Assembly: GCF_001610875.1 (NCBI RefSeq)
Contig: NZ_CP011272.1
Location: 6,367,988 to 6,431,987, forward strand
DNA length: 64,000 bases
Origin: Pirellula sp. SH-Sr6A
GTDB lineage: Bacteria > Planctomycetota > Planctomycetia > Pirellulales > Pirellulaceae
Reading direction: 5' to 3'
The notes beneath the pieces were generated by a model. The model was given only the letters and a program-made list of their open reading frames with translations, did no database searches and had not been told where the DNA came from. Shown piece after piece: positions 1-8,885 of the stretch. Position 1 is the first letter of the stretch; each line of letters begins with the position of its first letter. Both the position numbers and the translations under genes were made by a program.

Positions 1-2798
1 TTTTGAATCACGTTAGCAGTTGTGCCACCAGAACTACCACCGCCTGTTCCGGCTCCTCCTCCAGTTCCACCTGCACCTCCTCCCGCAGCTAGTCTGATAG
101 GGCTGCCGACATCACCGAAAATTGCAGATCCGCCATGCCCTCCGTTGGCTCCGCTTGTATCGTCAGTTGTTCTTGCTGCTCCACCTATCGCTTGTGTACC
201 AATCGTTAAATTGACAGTCCCCGGTAAATGTGAGGCGACGTATGAGCGTACACCCACACTACCGGCAACTCCGCCACCACCGCCAACACTAGCTTCTCCT
301 GATGGTCCTCGTCTTCCCGAACCGCCACCGCCTCCTCCACTTACGCAAATTACGGTTACCCTGGTTGCTCCTGCAGGTTTGACCCATACTGTGGTCCCTG
401 GGGTATCGTAAATCTGCGTCGTTGACGTCGGAGTGTGATTTGCGAATTCTGTTCCGTTATGCCGAATCACTTGGCCTTCGGTAGGGCCCGTCACAGTTAC
501 ATCGCTGAGTCCATCCAGATTGGTGACGCCGGGGACTGTAGATCCTGCCTTCTTGATCACGCCACCATCGTTGACGAACTTGGCTATTTCCCCAGACGAA
601 GTGTTCTTGACTAGACGGGATAACCCGGATGCTATGTCAAGCGAGCTGGGGTCCGAGGAGAGGGATTGGAAAGCGGAAGTGATGTGACTTTCGACATTCA
701 ATCGCGATGAAATGGTGGTGATTGCTGCCACAGCATCAACACCGCCTGCCAGCGTGAGTTGCATCCGACCATTCACGACGTCTCGAACATAGAACGCATT
801 GCTATTCGCAGTGTACGCTAGCCAAGGGTGCGATCCCCCGACCACGGCAGGTGTAGAGTTCGCAAAGACAATGCCGCCACCGCCCGAGACGAACAACCCG
901 CTTTCGACATACGCATTCGCATGAACCTGCAGGTTTGAACTAGGTGAATTGGCCCCACCAGTCATGGTCATAAACATTCGACCATTGATAGTATCACGGG
1001 TGAACAAAGCATTGCTGTTAGCGGTATACACGATCCACGGAATTGAACCGCTAGTAGCTACAGGAGTAACGCTTGAATACTGAATTCCTGCGGTTCCAGA
1101 AACCTTGATGCCGTTGCTCGCTGATACAACATTGCTGAAGTTAGCAGCACCTGCGAAAAAACCTCCAAAGTCGGTATCGGCAGTATTGCGAACTTGTAAG
1201 TCGCCAGCGTTGTTCTTAAGGCGAATAGCGGTTCCGAGTTGGATCTGGCCGATAGGGAAGTCGACGAGTCCAGTGTTACCAAACATGGTTTGGACTGGGA
1301 TAGTTAATCCGGTAGCAGTCGACGTCACCATCATCGAAGTGTTGACTTCACTTAATGATGAACCAATAACTGAGCCGATCGTGCTACGGATCGCAAACGA
1401 AGGAACGTTGGAGAGCACGCCGGTCGCCCCACCCGTTCGGAAGCTCAACAGGTTTCGGTAGTGCCCCGATACAGTTGTCGAAGGCGCAGCGAAAGTCCCG
1501 CCCAGGTAAGTAACCTCAAAGCTCGACTGAGTCGATGCGCTTGCGAATCCCCCGTAGTCATATACTCGCACGCCAGTGCGATCGCCAGTGTTCACTGGGA
1601 GGATGGAGAGCGATCGAGCCGATTGCCCAGGCATGCCGATGCTCAGCAACCCGCGATTGATCTCCACATTGCCCGTGTTGCCTCGCAGGACGATGTCATC
1701 GGTCTGGGTCGAATAATCATTCTGCCCCGTGGTCATGTTAACACTGGCCGAGATGACAATGTCCCCATGCGCCGCGTTGGCAGAGTAGGTTCGAGCACTA
1801 ATCGCCCCAGCGATGTACCCGCCCACCTGCGTAAGGAATCCTAGCCTTGCGTTCGCCGGAGTGGCCGTACTGCCCCCAAGATCAGCAACAACTTGCAGCT
1901 CGCCTACCCGCGTCTTGCGATAGAACGCGTTGGTCGAATCGCGAACCTCAAGCGACGATGCACCCGCGTTCCAACGGAGTATGTGGCCTGCTGTACCGCC
2001 AATTTGCAGCGTACCTGTGGAATAGATATTCCCGGCAGGTGAAACGGAAAACGCCTCTACGGCACCGCTATCTGTAATGCGAAACGGCGCGCCAGTTTGG
2101 CCAGCTAGATTGCGAATCCAAATACCATGATTTGCTGTATTAGTCGGAGAGAGATAAAGCCTAACATCGCTCCGCATAGCGAGCCCCATAGCTGCTATTC
2201 CGCTCACTGTCAGATTGGCGGAACTGAGGTTCCCTGATGCGGTCAAATCGCCAGAAAACGCATTAACAGCCGCATTTAATAACGGAACATTCGAAGACAG
2301 CCTCGAATCGGCAATTGTCCCTGTGAGCTTGCTTGCGGCAATCGCGGTGATCCAGGCCGGATCGGGGTAAGAGAAGTCACTGCGGACGACCTGCGGCGAT
2401 AGACGTGCGTTGGCGAGCGTACCGGTGACGAGATCGGAGGCGGATCCCGAGGTTGCGACGGCGGCGAGGGATGATGTCGGGGTGTACGATGCGAGGGCGG
2501 CTGTGATTGCTGACGAAACATCGCTCGGTTTAACGCTCAAGAAGGGAAGGTCGTTCCATGCTGACGATCCATCTCCCAGCTTAAGATTCTTGCTGGTGGT
2601 GTCGACGCCCAGTTCGCCTTCGAACAGGACTGGGTTCTCACCGCCCCAGTTTGTCGCTGCATCTCGTCGTAATTGAATACGAAGTTCGGTACCGCTCAGC
2701 GCAGCAGGATCGCTTAGGACTTCGACGATTGCCTTTGAGACAACCGGCGCCCTTCTAACCATCGATGCGCATCCGCCGCTGATCACAATTGACTTCAC
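1..2798 (-). CDS. Phage tail fibre / receptor-binding protein (C-terminus beyond window)
   Basis: An open frame runs without a stop from a GTG at 2798 to the left edge, giving at least 932 residues. AGGAG lies 5 bases before the GTG; an in-frame ATG at 2762 is an alternative. The N-terminal part carries the pattern LFEGELGVD...LKLGDGSSAW, typical of the small N-terminal domain of tail-fibre and major-tropism-determinant-like proteins. The middle is low-complexity, Ser/Thr/Ala/Asn-rich and repetitive, with recurring blocks such as YTANSNA(F/L)(Y/F)(V/T)RD and NGRM, as in trimeric beta-rich fibre shafts. Near the left edge it becomes strongly glycine-rich (runs of GGGGG), a common receptor-contact or tip region. 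It is the most downstream tail gene here, as expected for a fibre. Function inferred from composition and position. Confidence 0.8.
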   Translation of the reverse strand, partial: MKSIVISGGCASMVRRAPVVSKAIVEVLSDPAALSGTELRIQLRRDAATNWGGENPVLFEGELGVDTTSKNLKLGDGSSAWNDLPFLSVKPSDVSSAITAALASYTPTSSLAAVATSGSASDLVTGTLANARLSPQVVRSDFSYPDPAWITAIAASKLTGTIADSRLSSNVPLLNAAVNAFSGDLTASGNLSSANLTVSGIAAMGLAMRSDVRLYLSPTNTANHGIWIRNLAGQTGAPFRITDSGAVEAFSVSPAGNIYSTGTLQIGGTAGHILRWNAGASSLEVRDSTNAFYRKTRVGELQVVADLGGSTATPANARLGFLTQVGGYIAGAISARTYSANAAHGDIVISASVNMTTGQNDYSTQTDDIVLRGNTGNVEINRGLLSIGMPGQSARSLSILPVNTGDRTGVRVYDYGGFASASTQSSFEVTYLGGTFAAPSTTVSGHYRNLLSFRTGGATGVLSNVPSFAIRSTIGSVIGSSLSEVNTSMMVTSTATGLTIPVQTMFGNTGLVDFPIGQIQLGTAIRLKNNAGDLQVRNTADTDFGGFFAGAANFSNVVSASNGIKVSGTAGIQYSSVTPVATSGSIPWIVYTANSNALFTRDTINGRMFMTMTGGANSPSSNLQVHANAYVESGLFVSGGGGIVFANSTPAVVGGSHPWLAYTANSNAFYVRDVVNGRMQLTLAGGVDAVAAITTISSRLNVESHITSAFQSLSSDPSSLDIASGLSRLVKNTSSGEIAKFVNDGGVIKKAGSTVPGVTNLDGLSDVTVTGPTEGQVIRHNGTEFANHTPTSTTQIYDTPGTTVWVKPAGATRVTVICVSGGGGGGSGRRGPSGEASVGGGGGVAGSVGVRSYVASHLPGTVNLTIGTQAIGGAARTTDDTSGANGGHGGSAIFGDVGSPIRLAAGGGAGGTGGGAGTGGGSSGGTTANVIQ

Positions 2799-2843
2799 AA
2801 TGACTCCTATTCGGAATCAGTCTTGCAATAAAGACACGACGCT

Positions 2844-4643
2844 TCAAACCGTGGAGCGACTTCTCAAAAAGCTCTTCGCCATGAGCTTGATCGCGTTGGC
2901 ATCATCGATCGATCTCTGAGGACCAGTCATCTTCTCTCCAAGGAACCCATTGAGCTGATCTTTCTTGATTCCAAGCACCTGCGAGACGATCGGATCGGAC
3001 CCAAACTCCGTCACCGCAAAGTACGCATTGCACGGCCGAGTCTGTCCACTTCTCGCGATCCGCCCGACATTCTGCTTCACAACAGCCCACGTCCAGTCCA
3101 GCTCAGCAACCACAGCGGTGCACGAAACGAACTGAAGACCGTCCAACCCCTCACCCGCCCGAAGCGACATGAGGAACACCTTGGAGCCGCCCGTCACAAA
3201 CTTGTTGACCGACGCAGCCTTTTGCTCTTTCGTTTCACTGCCCGTGTACCGAACCGGCAGCAGGTCGCTCAGCTTTTCCATTAACAAGTCATGCACCCTT
3301 TGGTGCCAAGCGAACAGAACGACCTTTTCGCCCTGGTCCGTGAACTCCCGAACCATGCTTGCAACGGCATCGACCTTCGCGAGCCCCGTTGCCTGCCGAA
3401 GCATGCTATCGAACTCCATCGTCGCTGCCCCTCGATTGCTGGACACATCTTGAAGCAGCGCCCGAGCGAGCTCCTCCGCCTTAGTGGTCGCATCGTTGAA
3501 CAGCTTGGCATCCGCTTCGACCGTGCGGTAGTGAATCGAACAATCATGGACTGGCAGCCCAAGCTCAACAGCCGTCCTCCGCAGCATCGCTTTCTGCTCT
3601 TTAAGGTAGTTCCCAAATGCGTCAGGATCTCGAAGAGGCGGAGCCTTCGTAAGCGATACGCTCGTGCACCAATTCGTCTGAAACTGCTCTTCCGTTCCGA
3701 GGAAGCCGGGCATCAAACACTCGAGTACGTTGAACGCTTCGCCCCCAAGGTTGGCAAACGGAGTAGCCGACATCCCCATGCGATAGTCCATCTTCTGACT
3801 TAATCGCCTCGCCGCTTTCCATCGCTCCGTCCTTGAACCGCCACGGAGCCCGTGCACTTCGTCATAAACGACCGATCGGCAAACCTTCGCTAGATTGTCC
3901 GGCCATTGCTGGAGCTTGCTGTAGCTCAGGAGGTACACGTCCGCAGGTCTAGGACAAACCGCGAGCGGAATCTCGGTTTGGCAAACCGGACAACGCTTCT
4001 TCCTTCCGCCGAGCTGGTACACGCGGTCGATCGTCGCCCCGCAGTGCCGACAGTCGACAAGCACGTAGGGACTGTAAGGCATCGTATCGCGAATGATGTG
4101 ACTCGTTAGCTCCGGTGTGAATTGAGCGATCACGTCTCGCCACTGAATAACCAAGTGAGACGGACACACGACCACGGCGGGCCGAAGATTTTCGTCGGTT
4201 AACGCGGTGATTGCGGAGATCGTTTTCCCAAGACCAAGATCGTCACCGAGCAACAAACTCCCCACCGATCGCCAGAGGTCCGCGGCCACGATTTGATAAG
4301 GACGAGGAGACTTCCCCCGAGCGAACTGAACGCTTCGCCCCTGGTAACCTTCTGAGAGGATGCGATCCGCCTTAGAGTGCCGAAGCACGTACAGCGCCGC
4401 TTGCTTGCGAAGATGGTTTTCGTGCTCGACTCGCAACGGATATCGCTGAGCAAACCAAAGCAAGTCCCTCGATTGTTCTGGCGTGGCTGGCAAGTAGACC
4501 GACTCGTCTTGCTTACTTCGGCTCGCCAACGGGAAGATCGAAAGCAGACGAGTCAGAACATAAGGATCACCCGACACAACCCATTCTTTTCCCACCAAGC
4601 GGCACAGCGGCTTGTTACTGCCAGACGTTAAGCCAGTAGACAC
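2844..4643 (-). CDS. SNF2-type superfamily 2 DNA helicase/ATPase, phage-type
   Basis: A 599-residue SF2 ATPase expected to translocate on or remodel DNA in phage replication or recombination. Visible motifs: Walker A GDDLGLGKT (residues about 133-141), motif II DEVH (261-264), motif III SATP, and a C-terminal RecA-like lobe with LRAGEGLDGLQ and QNVGRIARSGQ (motif VI, arginine finger). A four-cysteine zinc ribbon (C198, C201, C218, C221) is inserted between motifs Ia and II. The start overlaps the end of the upstream nuclease gene by 29 bases, so the two are probably translationally coupled. SNF2-type helicases next to small PD-(D/E)XK nucleases are common in phage genomes. It sits between tail genes and the tail fibre, an odd place for a replication gene. 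Confidence 0.88.
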   Translation of the reverse strand: MSTGLTSGSNKPLCRLVGKEWVVSGDPYVLTRLLSIFPLASRSKQDESVYLPATPEQSRDLLWFAQRYPLRVEHENHLRKQAALYVLRHSKADRILSEGYQGRSVQFARGKSPRPYQIVAADLWRSVGSLLLGDDLGLGKTISAITALTDENLRPAVVVCPSHLVIQWRDVIAQFTPELTSHIIRDTMPYSPYVLVDCRHCGATIDRVYQLGGRKKRCPVCQTEIPLAVCPRPADVYLLSYSKLQQWPDNLAKVCRSVVYDEVHGLRGGSRTERWKAARRLSQKMDYRMGMSATPFANLGGEAFNVLECLMPGFLGTEEQFQTNWCTSVSLTKAPPLRDPDAFGNYLKEQKAMLRRTAVELGLPVHDCSIHYRTVEADAKLFNDATTKAEELARALLQDVSSNRGAATMEFDSMLRQATGLAKVDAVASMVREFTDQGEKVVLFAWHQRVHDLLMEKLSDLLPVRYTGSETKEQKAASVNKFVTGGSKVFLMSLRAGEGLDGLQFVSCTAVVAELDWTWAVVKQNVGRIARSGQTRPCNAYFAVTEFGSDPIVSQVLGIKKDQLNGFLGEKMTGPQRSIDDANAIKLMAKSFLRSRSTV

Positions 4644-4965
4644 GTACGACCTTTCCTTGGAATTGCATCCCGTCGAGTTTGCGATGCGCGGCGACGGTCG
4701 TCACTACAAGGATGCCGTCTATGTCCTGCGAGCAGCAGTATCTTGCGACCTGCTCCATCACGCTCGGGTACGAACCTTTCACTTTGCACTCGACTCCCAG
4801 CCGATCCACGCAGAAGTCGATGATGCCTGTTTCGAGTCTCTTTTCGCGCTCAAACGGCAGCTCAAGCTCAACAAGCACTTGTTCTAAAGCTGCTTGCAGC
4901 CGGTTCTCGTTTGACGTCGGTAGCTTCCAATGTTTCAGGAGCGAAATCAAATCGATCGGATTCAT
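4615..4965 (-). CDS. Small PD-(D/E)XK nuclease, VRR-NUC/resolvase-like
   Basis: A 116-residue protein starting at ATG 4965, preceded by GGAG at 6 bases. The frame is open further upstream, but that part overlaps the neighbouring glycosyltransferase gene and has no comparable start. The core reads IDFCVDRLGVECKVKG: an Asp followed by E-x-K on the next strand, the signature of the PD-(D/E)XK fold. A helix with MEQVARYC and a strand DGILVVTT follow, as in VRR-NUC and phage Holliday-junction-resolvase-like enzymes. It overlaps the helicase start by 29 bases. Likely role: structure-specific or recombination nuclease working with the helicase. Family is confident; substrate is not known. Confidence 0.75.
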   Translation of the reverse strand: MNPIDLISLLKHWKLPTSNENRLQAALEQVLVELELPFEREKRLETGIIDFCVDRLGVECKVKGSYPSVMEQVARYCCSQDIDGILVVTTVAAHRKLDGMQFQGKVVRVYWLNVWQ

Positions 4966-5032
4966 GAACAGCTCCAACCATAGACGGACGGATCTCGCCC
5001 TTTCGAGACCAACTCGGATGAATTGGCCGGAT

Positions 5033-5908
5033 CTACGAAATCGTTGTAACTCTGCTCGGCGGAAATGGCTGACGACGTCTCCACATCTCCCAGTTAATCG
5101 ATACGTCATACGTCTCTTCAAACCAAGTTCGCCCAAGCTCCCAATCTGCATTGCTCCATGCTTGGGGATGCCGCTCATGAAAGAACACTTCATCACCAAA
5201 CCAATGCAGGTTTACCCGGTCACGCTGCAGCAACCACGGAAGCCAGTAGTCCCAGAACGGCCTTCCAATCGCATAGATCGACTCAGGCACTGACTGCGCA
5301 ATGGATCGTGGAAGATGGAACACGTCCAAGCCCCATCGCTCCCGTTGCACGTTCTGGAATGATCCTGAGTAGTTCGTCCGAATCCCGATCATTGCCTCGT
5401 TATCATCGAGCCTCCGAAAAATATCCTGTAAACCGAGGATCTCGATATCGGAGTTGATCATCAGTACCGATTCGCAGACTTTGCTCGCCAGCCGCAACAT
5501 TGCGTGAACATATTGTGTCGGGATCTTGAACGCGGTCGGTAGCTCGTCGCACGCGATGAACTCATCGACTGCTATGCGACCTCGAAGTTGTCTCACTTCG
5601 GAGGTGCTGTTGATCGATACGACGTTCAAGCCGGCCTGCTTCCATGACTGAACAGCACGAATATGCCTCGGCTTGAGTGATGGTGGCAGTGATGTTACCG
5701 CGATCACATGCGAGAGGCTCGGCTGTTGAACGGACCTCCAGTCATCTGGACGCATCACCACGTGCGCAAACACGCGACCAAACGTCCGTTCGATCTTTCT
5801 CCTGTCCGGGTCACCCGGATTCCTGCACCACTTCAGGTACGCTGCTCGACTGAACGGCACGCCGACGCTTCGGGCGCATGCCTCCACATGTTGATAAGCT
5901 CGATCCAT
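5033..5908 (-). CDS. GT-A-type glycosyltransferase-like protein in the tail cluster
   Basis: A 291-residue protein. Residues about 65-100 (HVIAVTSLPPSLKP...SWKQAGLNVVSIN) look like the nucleotide-binding beta-alpha-beta start of a GT-A glycosyltransferase, and MINSDIEI (about 150-157) resembles a DxD-like metal/sugar-nucleotide site. Trp-rich acceptor-side sequence follows (FWDYWLPWLL, WFGDEVFFHERHPQAW). Its ATG overlaps the TGA of the preceding structural gene by one base (TGATG), so it belongs to the late operon. Plausible roles are glycosylation of a virion protein or of a host surface structure. It could instead be a catalytically different member of the fold; donor and acceptor cannot be read from sequence. 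Confidence 0.6.
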   Translation of the reverse strand: MDRAYQHVEACARSVGVPFSRAAYLKWCRNPGDPDRRKIERTFGRVFAHVVMRPDDWRSVQQPSLSHVIAVTSLPPSLKPRHIRAVQSWKQAGLNVVSINSTSEVRQLRGRIAVDEFIACDELPTAFKIPTQYVHAMLRLASKVCESVLMINSDIEILGLQDIFRRLDDNEAMIGIRTNYSGSFQNVQRERWGLDVFHLPRSIAQSVPESIYAIGRPFWDYWLPWLLQRDRVNLHWFGDEVFFHERHPQAWSNADWELGRTWFEETYDVSINWEMWRRRQPFPPSRVTTIS

Positions 5909-7131
5909 CAGAACTGAGGTAATTCATTGACGATAGCTACTCGGCCGAGCGAAAATGGCGTATTCCACACGCGACCGTAAAAGTCCGAAGACGAGAAGCC
6001 GCTTTGGTAAGGAGCCCATCCGAACCTTCGGACGGCATTGAACACAACCTCACCGTAAACGATAGGATCGAATCTCCTGACAAGTAACCGCAGATCCTCC
6101 ATTATCAGATACGGTGAGCCAAGCTGCGTAAGAAACATTTCAGCACCTCCAGACTTTATGTTGACGTTGTCCTCGTAGATGAAGGAAGTTTTTGCCCATG
6201 AGTAGGCATTACCCGGTTCCTCCACTTCATCTACGCTCATCGGTCTGACCATTCCGTCTGGCGTTCGGATGTACTTCCATATGAAGAACGATGCACGGGT
6301 GCCACCACCCGACTTGTCGATGAACTCAGCCATGCTTGAGTAATTCCAACTCAATCCGAGGTCAACTGAGATCGCGTTAATCTCACTTGGGGCGTCATAG
6401 GATCGCACTGTTCCAAAGATCTGGATTTCATAACTTCCAGGAACCTCGAATCGAATCGATTCCCCTTGAGTATAGAACAGCGAATCGACCGCGTTGTATT
6501 CCTCCCCTATTGTGCCGAACTCGCTGTAGAAACCTACGTTTATCCGTGGCGAGTAGGTCCCGACGAACGGGAACTCTCCGACCCCATCTACGCGTGAAAA
6601 TGCCGCACCCAATGGGGTAAGGGTCTTCTGCTGTGCTTGGTTCGGCACCACAAGCATGACGGGGAACTGACTCGACCCGTTGTAATTCACTTTGGTATTC
6701 GTCGTCGAAAACGAACGAAACGGGCCATACGTCATGCCACCGCGAAACAGGCCCCAAGAGCCAGCTTTGAGCGAAAAGCCTACCGCACCCGAACCACCGG
6801 TCCCTAACGTCTTATTCATGAACGCGCCGACGGAGCATACTCCCGTTCCGCTCACTGGGACCTCGGTTGGTCCATTGAATGCGACCAAGGAACCATCTTG
6901 CAAGAGTTGGCTTGCCCGGTTTGGTTTCGTGCAATAGACCACTGGCATATTGCCGACCTCGAGATCGGTCTTGAGGTCGAGCAGCTTATCGAGCTCCTTC
7001 TGCAGATCCGATTTACGCGGAGCTTCGTCAATCTCTTTCCACTTCTTCGGATGGCAGATCAATTGCATCGCCGCAAACGGCGGGACTTTCTCCCCGGACA
7101 CGTTCACAAAGTATCGTTGGTTCATCATCAT
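5908..7131 (-). CDS. Phage structural protein, unknown (tail-tip region)
   Basis: A 407-residue protein with no signal peptide, mostly beta-type sequence rich in Gly, Ser, Phe and Tyr. The N-terminus has a short charged helical segment (about residues 38-57, KSDLQKELDKLLDLKTDLE) before the beta-rich body. The start overlaps the previous gene's end by 4 bases, and the end overlaps the glycosyltransferase start by one. Position after the putative hub and giant tail proteins suggests a tail-tip, baseplate or fibre-attachment protein. I do not recognise a named family. The real start could be any of the three N-terminal methionines. Confidence 0.65.
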   Translation of the reverse strand: MMMNQRYFVNVSGEKVPPFAAMQLICHPKKWKEIDEAPRKSDLQKELDKLLDLKTDLEVGNMPVVYCTKPNRASQLLQDGSLVAFNGPTEVPVSGTGVCSVGAFMNKTLGTGGSGAVGFSLKAGSWGLFRGGMTYGPFRSFSTTNTKVNYNGSSQFPVMLVVPNQAQQKTLTPLGAAFSRVDGVGEFPFVGTYSPRINVGFYSEFGTIGEEYNAVDSLFYTQGESIRFEVPGSYEIQIFGTVRSYDAPSEINAISVDLGLSWNYSSMAEFIDKSGGGTRASFFIWKYIRTPDGMVRPMSVDEVEEPGNAYSWAKTSFIYEDNVNIKSGGAEMFLTQLGSPYLIMEDLRLLVRRFDPIVYGEVVFNAVRRFGWAPYQSGFSSSDFYGRVWNTPFSLGRVAIVNELPQF

Positions 7132-8885
7132 CTAGGACCTGCCGGAACGTTGTTTTGAAGCATACCCGCACTGCGTTTGATGAACGCTTCTGTTCTCGCA
7201 ATCCGCATCCGCTCTTCATGCGATGAGACCACGAGCGAATGCTCCATCCCGTAACTTGCCGTCGTCGTTGCAAACCCCGAGGAGTCGATCTGATAACTAA
7301 CCTGCTCGATCGTTCCATCCAGCTCTATCGGAATGAATCCCGAGTAGCTTCCGCTTTCCGGAATCTCCGGCATGATCTTCTTAACTTCTATATCGAGCTG
7401 TTTTCGCAGCTCCTTTTCCAGATCCTTTTTATTATCCGTCGTCTTTCGCGTATCGGCCTGTTCGGCTACCTCCAGCCCGAGGTCACTGCGTAGTGTCATC
7501 GGCTTGGAGTCATTGCGATATCCGGTCTTGATCTTCAACACCTCTCGCCAGAGAGCCCGACTATTTGGCTCGCGCACCGATATGGCAGTTCGAAGGAACA
7601 ACCGAGAAGGCGAATAGACCAACTCTCCCGCCTTGGTCTCAAACAGATAGACCGGATTGCTGAATGAGATCAAGCCTCGCTGCTTATCGACGCTGAAACC
7701 GCCCTGGTAAATCAATCTCGCGTCTTGCGCGTAATCGTGTGAGAAGGCCTCAACATTGTTCTTCCCGAACCCGTTCTGATCGTAGAAAAGGCCATACACA
7801 AACGGCTTTTGCCTCCGGACCTCCGCCGCCTTCTTTTGCAGCGGGGTTTCGTACTCCACCACGGTCTCGGAAATCAGATCGTCTAGGAACTCGATCTGAT
7901 TGATGTCTTTGATCTCGAATTTGAGTTGCGGCAGCTTGATCGGAAACTTGAAGGTGTACAGCTTCCAGATACTTTCCTGGGCCAGCCCGCGGATGCGATC
8001 CGCCTCGCGCCGCAATTCCAGGCTTTCGAAGTCGCTCAGCTCTTTCAAAGCATCCTTATCCGGAAGGACCTTAATCCCGACGTTCGGAAACATCAGCGGA
8101 TTCTCCTTCTCCCAGGACGTGACCGGAGTGTAGCTCAATTTATCTATTGGGACCACGCTCTCGACAGACGGATCCGATACCGTCGGTTTGCTGCGTTCGA
8201 CCCCCACAGCGTCCCCAATCTCGATTGATACTTCCCAGATCGTCGGCTTCGCGTGGACATGGATCTCATCGGGAGCCGTTTGCACTTTAAGCGTGCCCGT
8301 GAACTCCGCTCCGATCATGCGAGGCAGCTTCTTTCCTACGCCACGCTTCGCGATCAACACCGAGCCATTGAGTTGAGGACAAATCACGCATCCAAACTGA
8401 TTCATCAGAGCCTCGAGCGCCTGAGCCGGATTGTCCAAGTCCCAGCTCACGCTCGGAAGCGAATCGATCTTTCTAAGTACCGCCACGTCGATACTCGTCA
8501 CCCCCATTTCCTTTAGGCAGATGCGAGCCAGCTCTTCGACGCTCTTTTTTGAGCTTGGAACTACAAGCCCCCCACGAATGACGTTGTACTCCCCCGAGAC
8601 TTGTCCGTACTGCCATCGCCACCGGTAGTCTAGCAACGTCACCAAGCACTCGAGTCCATCGGACAACTGAACGTCCATCGACTGGAATGCACAGTCTGGA
8701 AACATGAACGAGTTGTTACCGTCATACAGAAAAACCGGCGACGGCCCCGACGGAAACTCCGGCTGATTCGGGAGCATGAGCTGGATCGTAGCCGGCTGAA
8801 TCCCTCGAGACCGAGTAATGGACATCTGCCCAACACCTTCGATCGTCCCGTACTTGATACGACCCGCTACGTCAAAAACTGTCAT
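7128..8885 (-). CDS. Putative tail hub / tail-tip protein (gpD-like)
   Basis: A 585-residue protein. It opens with MTVFDVAGRIKYGTIEGVGQ and then alternates beta-rich segments. The region LARICLKEMGV...QALEALMNQFGCVICPQLNGSVLIAKRG resembles the part of tail-hub proteins that follows the first barrel. A later charged, probably helical stretch (TRKTTDNKKDLEKELRKQLDIEVKKI, about residues 475-500) precedes the C-terminal beta domain. It overlaps both neighbours by 4 bases, giving tight translational coupling with the giant tail protein upstream. Order (tape measure, giant tail protein, hub, tip proteins, fibre) matches long-tailed phages. Hub assignment is an inference from layout and general pattern. 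Confidence 0.55.
   Translation of the reverse strand: MTVFDVAGRIKYGTIEGVGQMSITRSRGIQPATIQLMLPNQPEFPSGPSPVFLYDGNNSFMFPDCAFQSMDVQLSDGLECLVTLLDYRWRWQYGQVSGEYNVIRGGLVVPSSKKSVEELARICLKEMGVTSIDVAVLRKIDSLPSVSWDLDNPAQALEALMNQFGCVICPQLNGSVLIAKRGVGKKLPRMIGAEFTGTLKVQTAPDEIHVHAKPTIWEVSIEIGDAVGVERSKPTVSDPSVESVVPIDKLSYTPVTSWEKENPLMFPNVGIKVLPDKDALKELSDFESLELRREADRIRGLAQESIWKLYTFKFPIKLPQLKFEIKDINQIEFLDDLISETVVEYETPLQKKAAEVRRQKPFVYGLFYDQNGFGKNNVEAFSHDYAQDARLIYQGGFSVDKQRGLISFSNPVYLFETKAGELVYSPSRLFLRTAISVREPNSRALWREVLKIKTGYRNDSKPMTLRSDLGLEVAEQADTRKTTDNKKDLEKELRKQLDIEVKKIMPEIPESGSYSGFIPIELDGTIEQVSYQIDSSGFATTTASYGMEHSLVVSSHEERMRIARTEAFIKRSAGMLQNNVPAGPR

Noticed and set aside
22-411. Proline-rich open frame on the plus strand
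   Set aside because: It is the antisense of the glycine-rich end of the tail fibre; no start context and no non-repetitive content.
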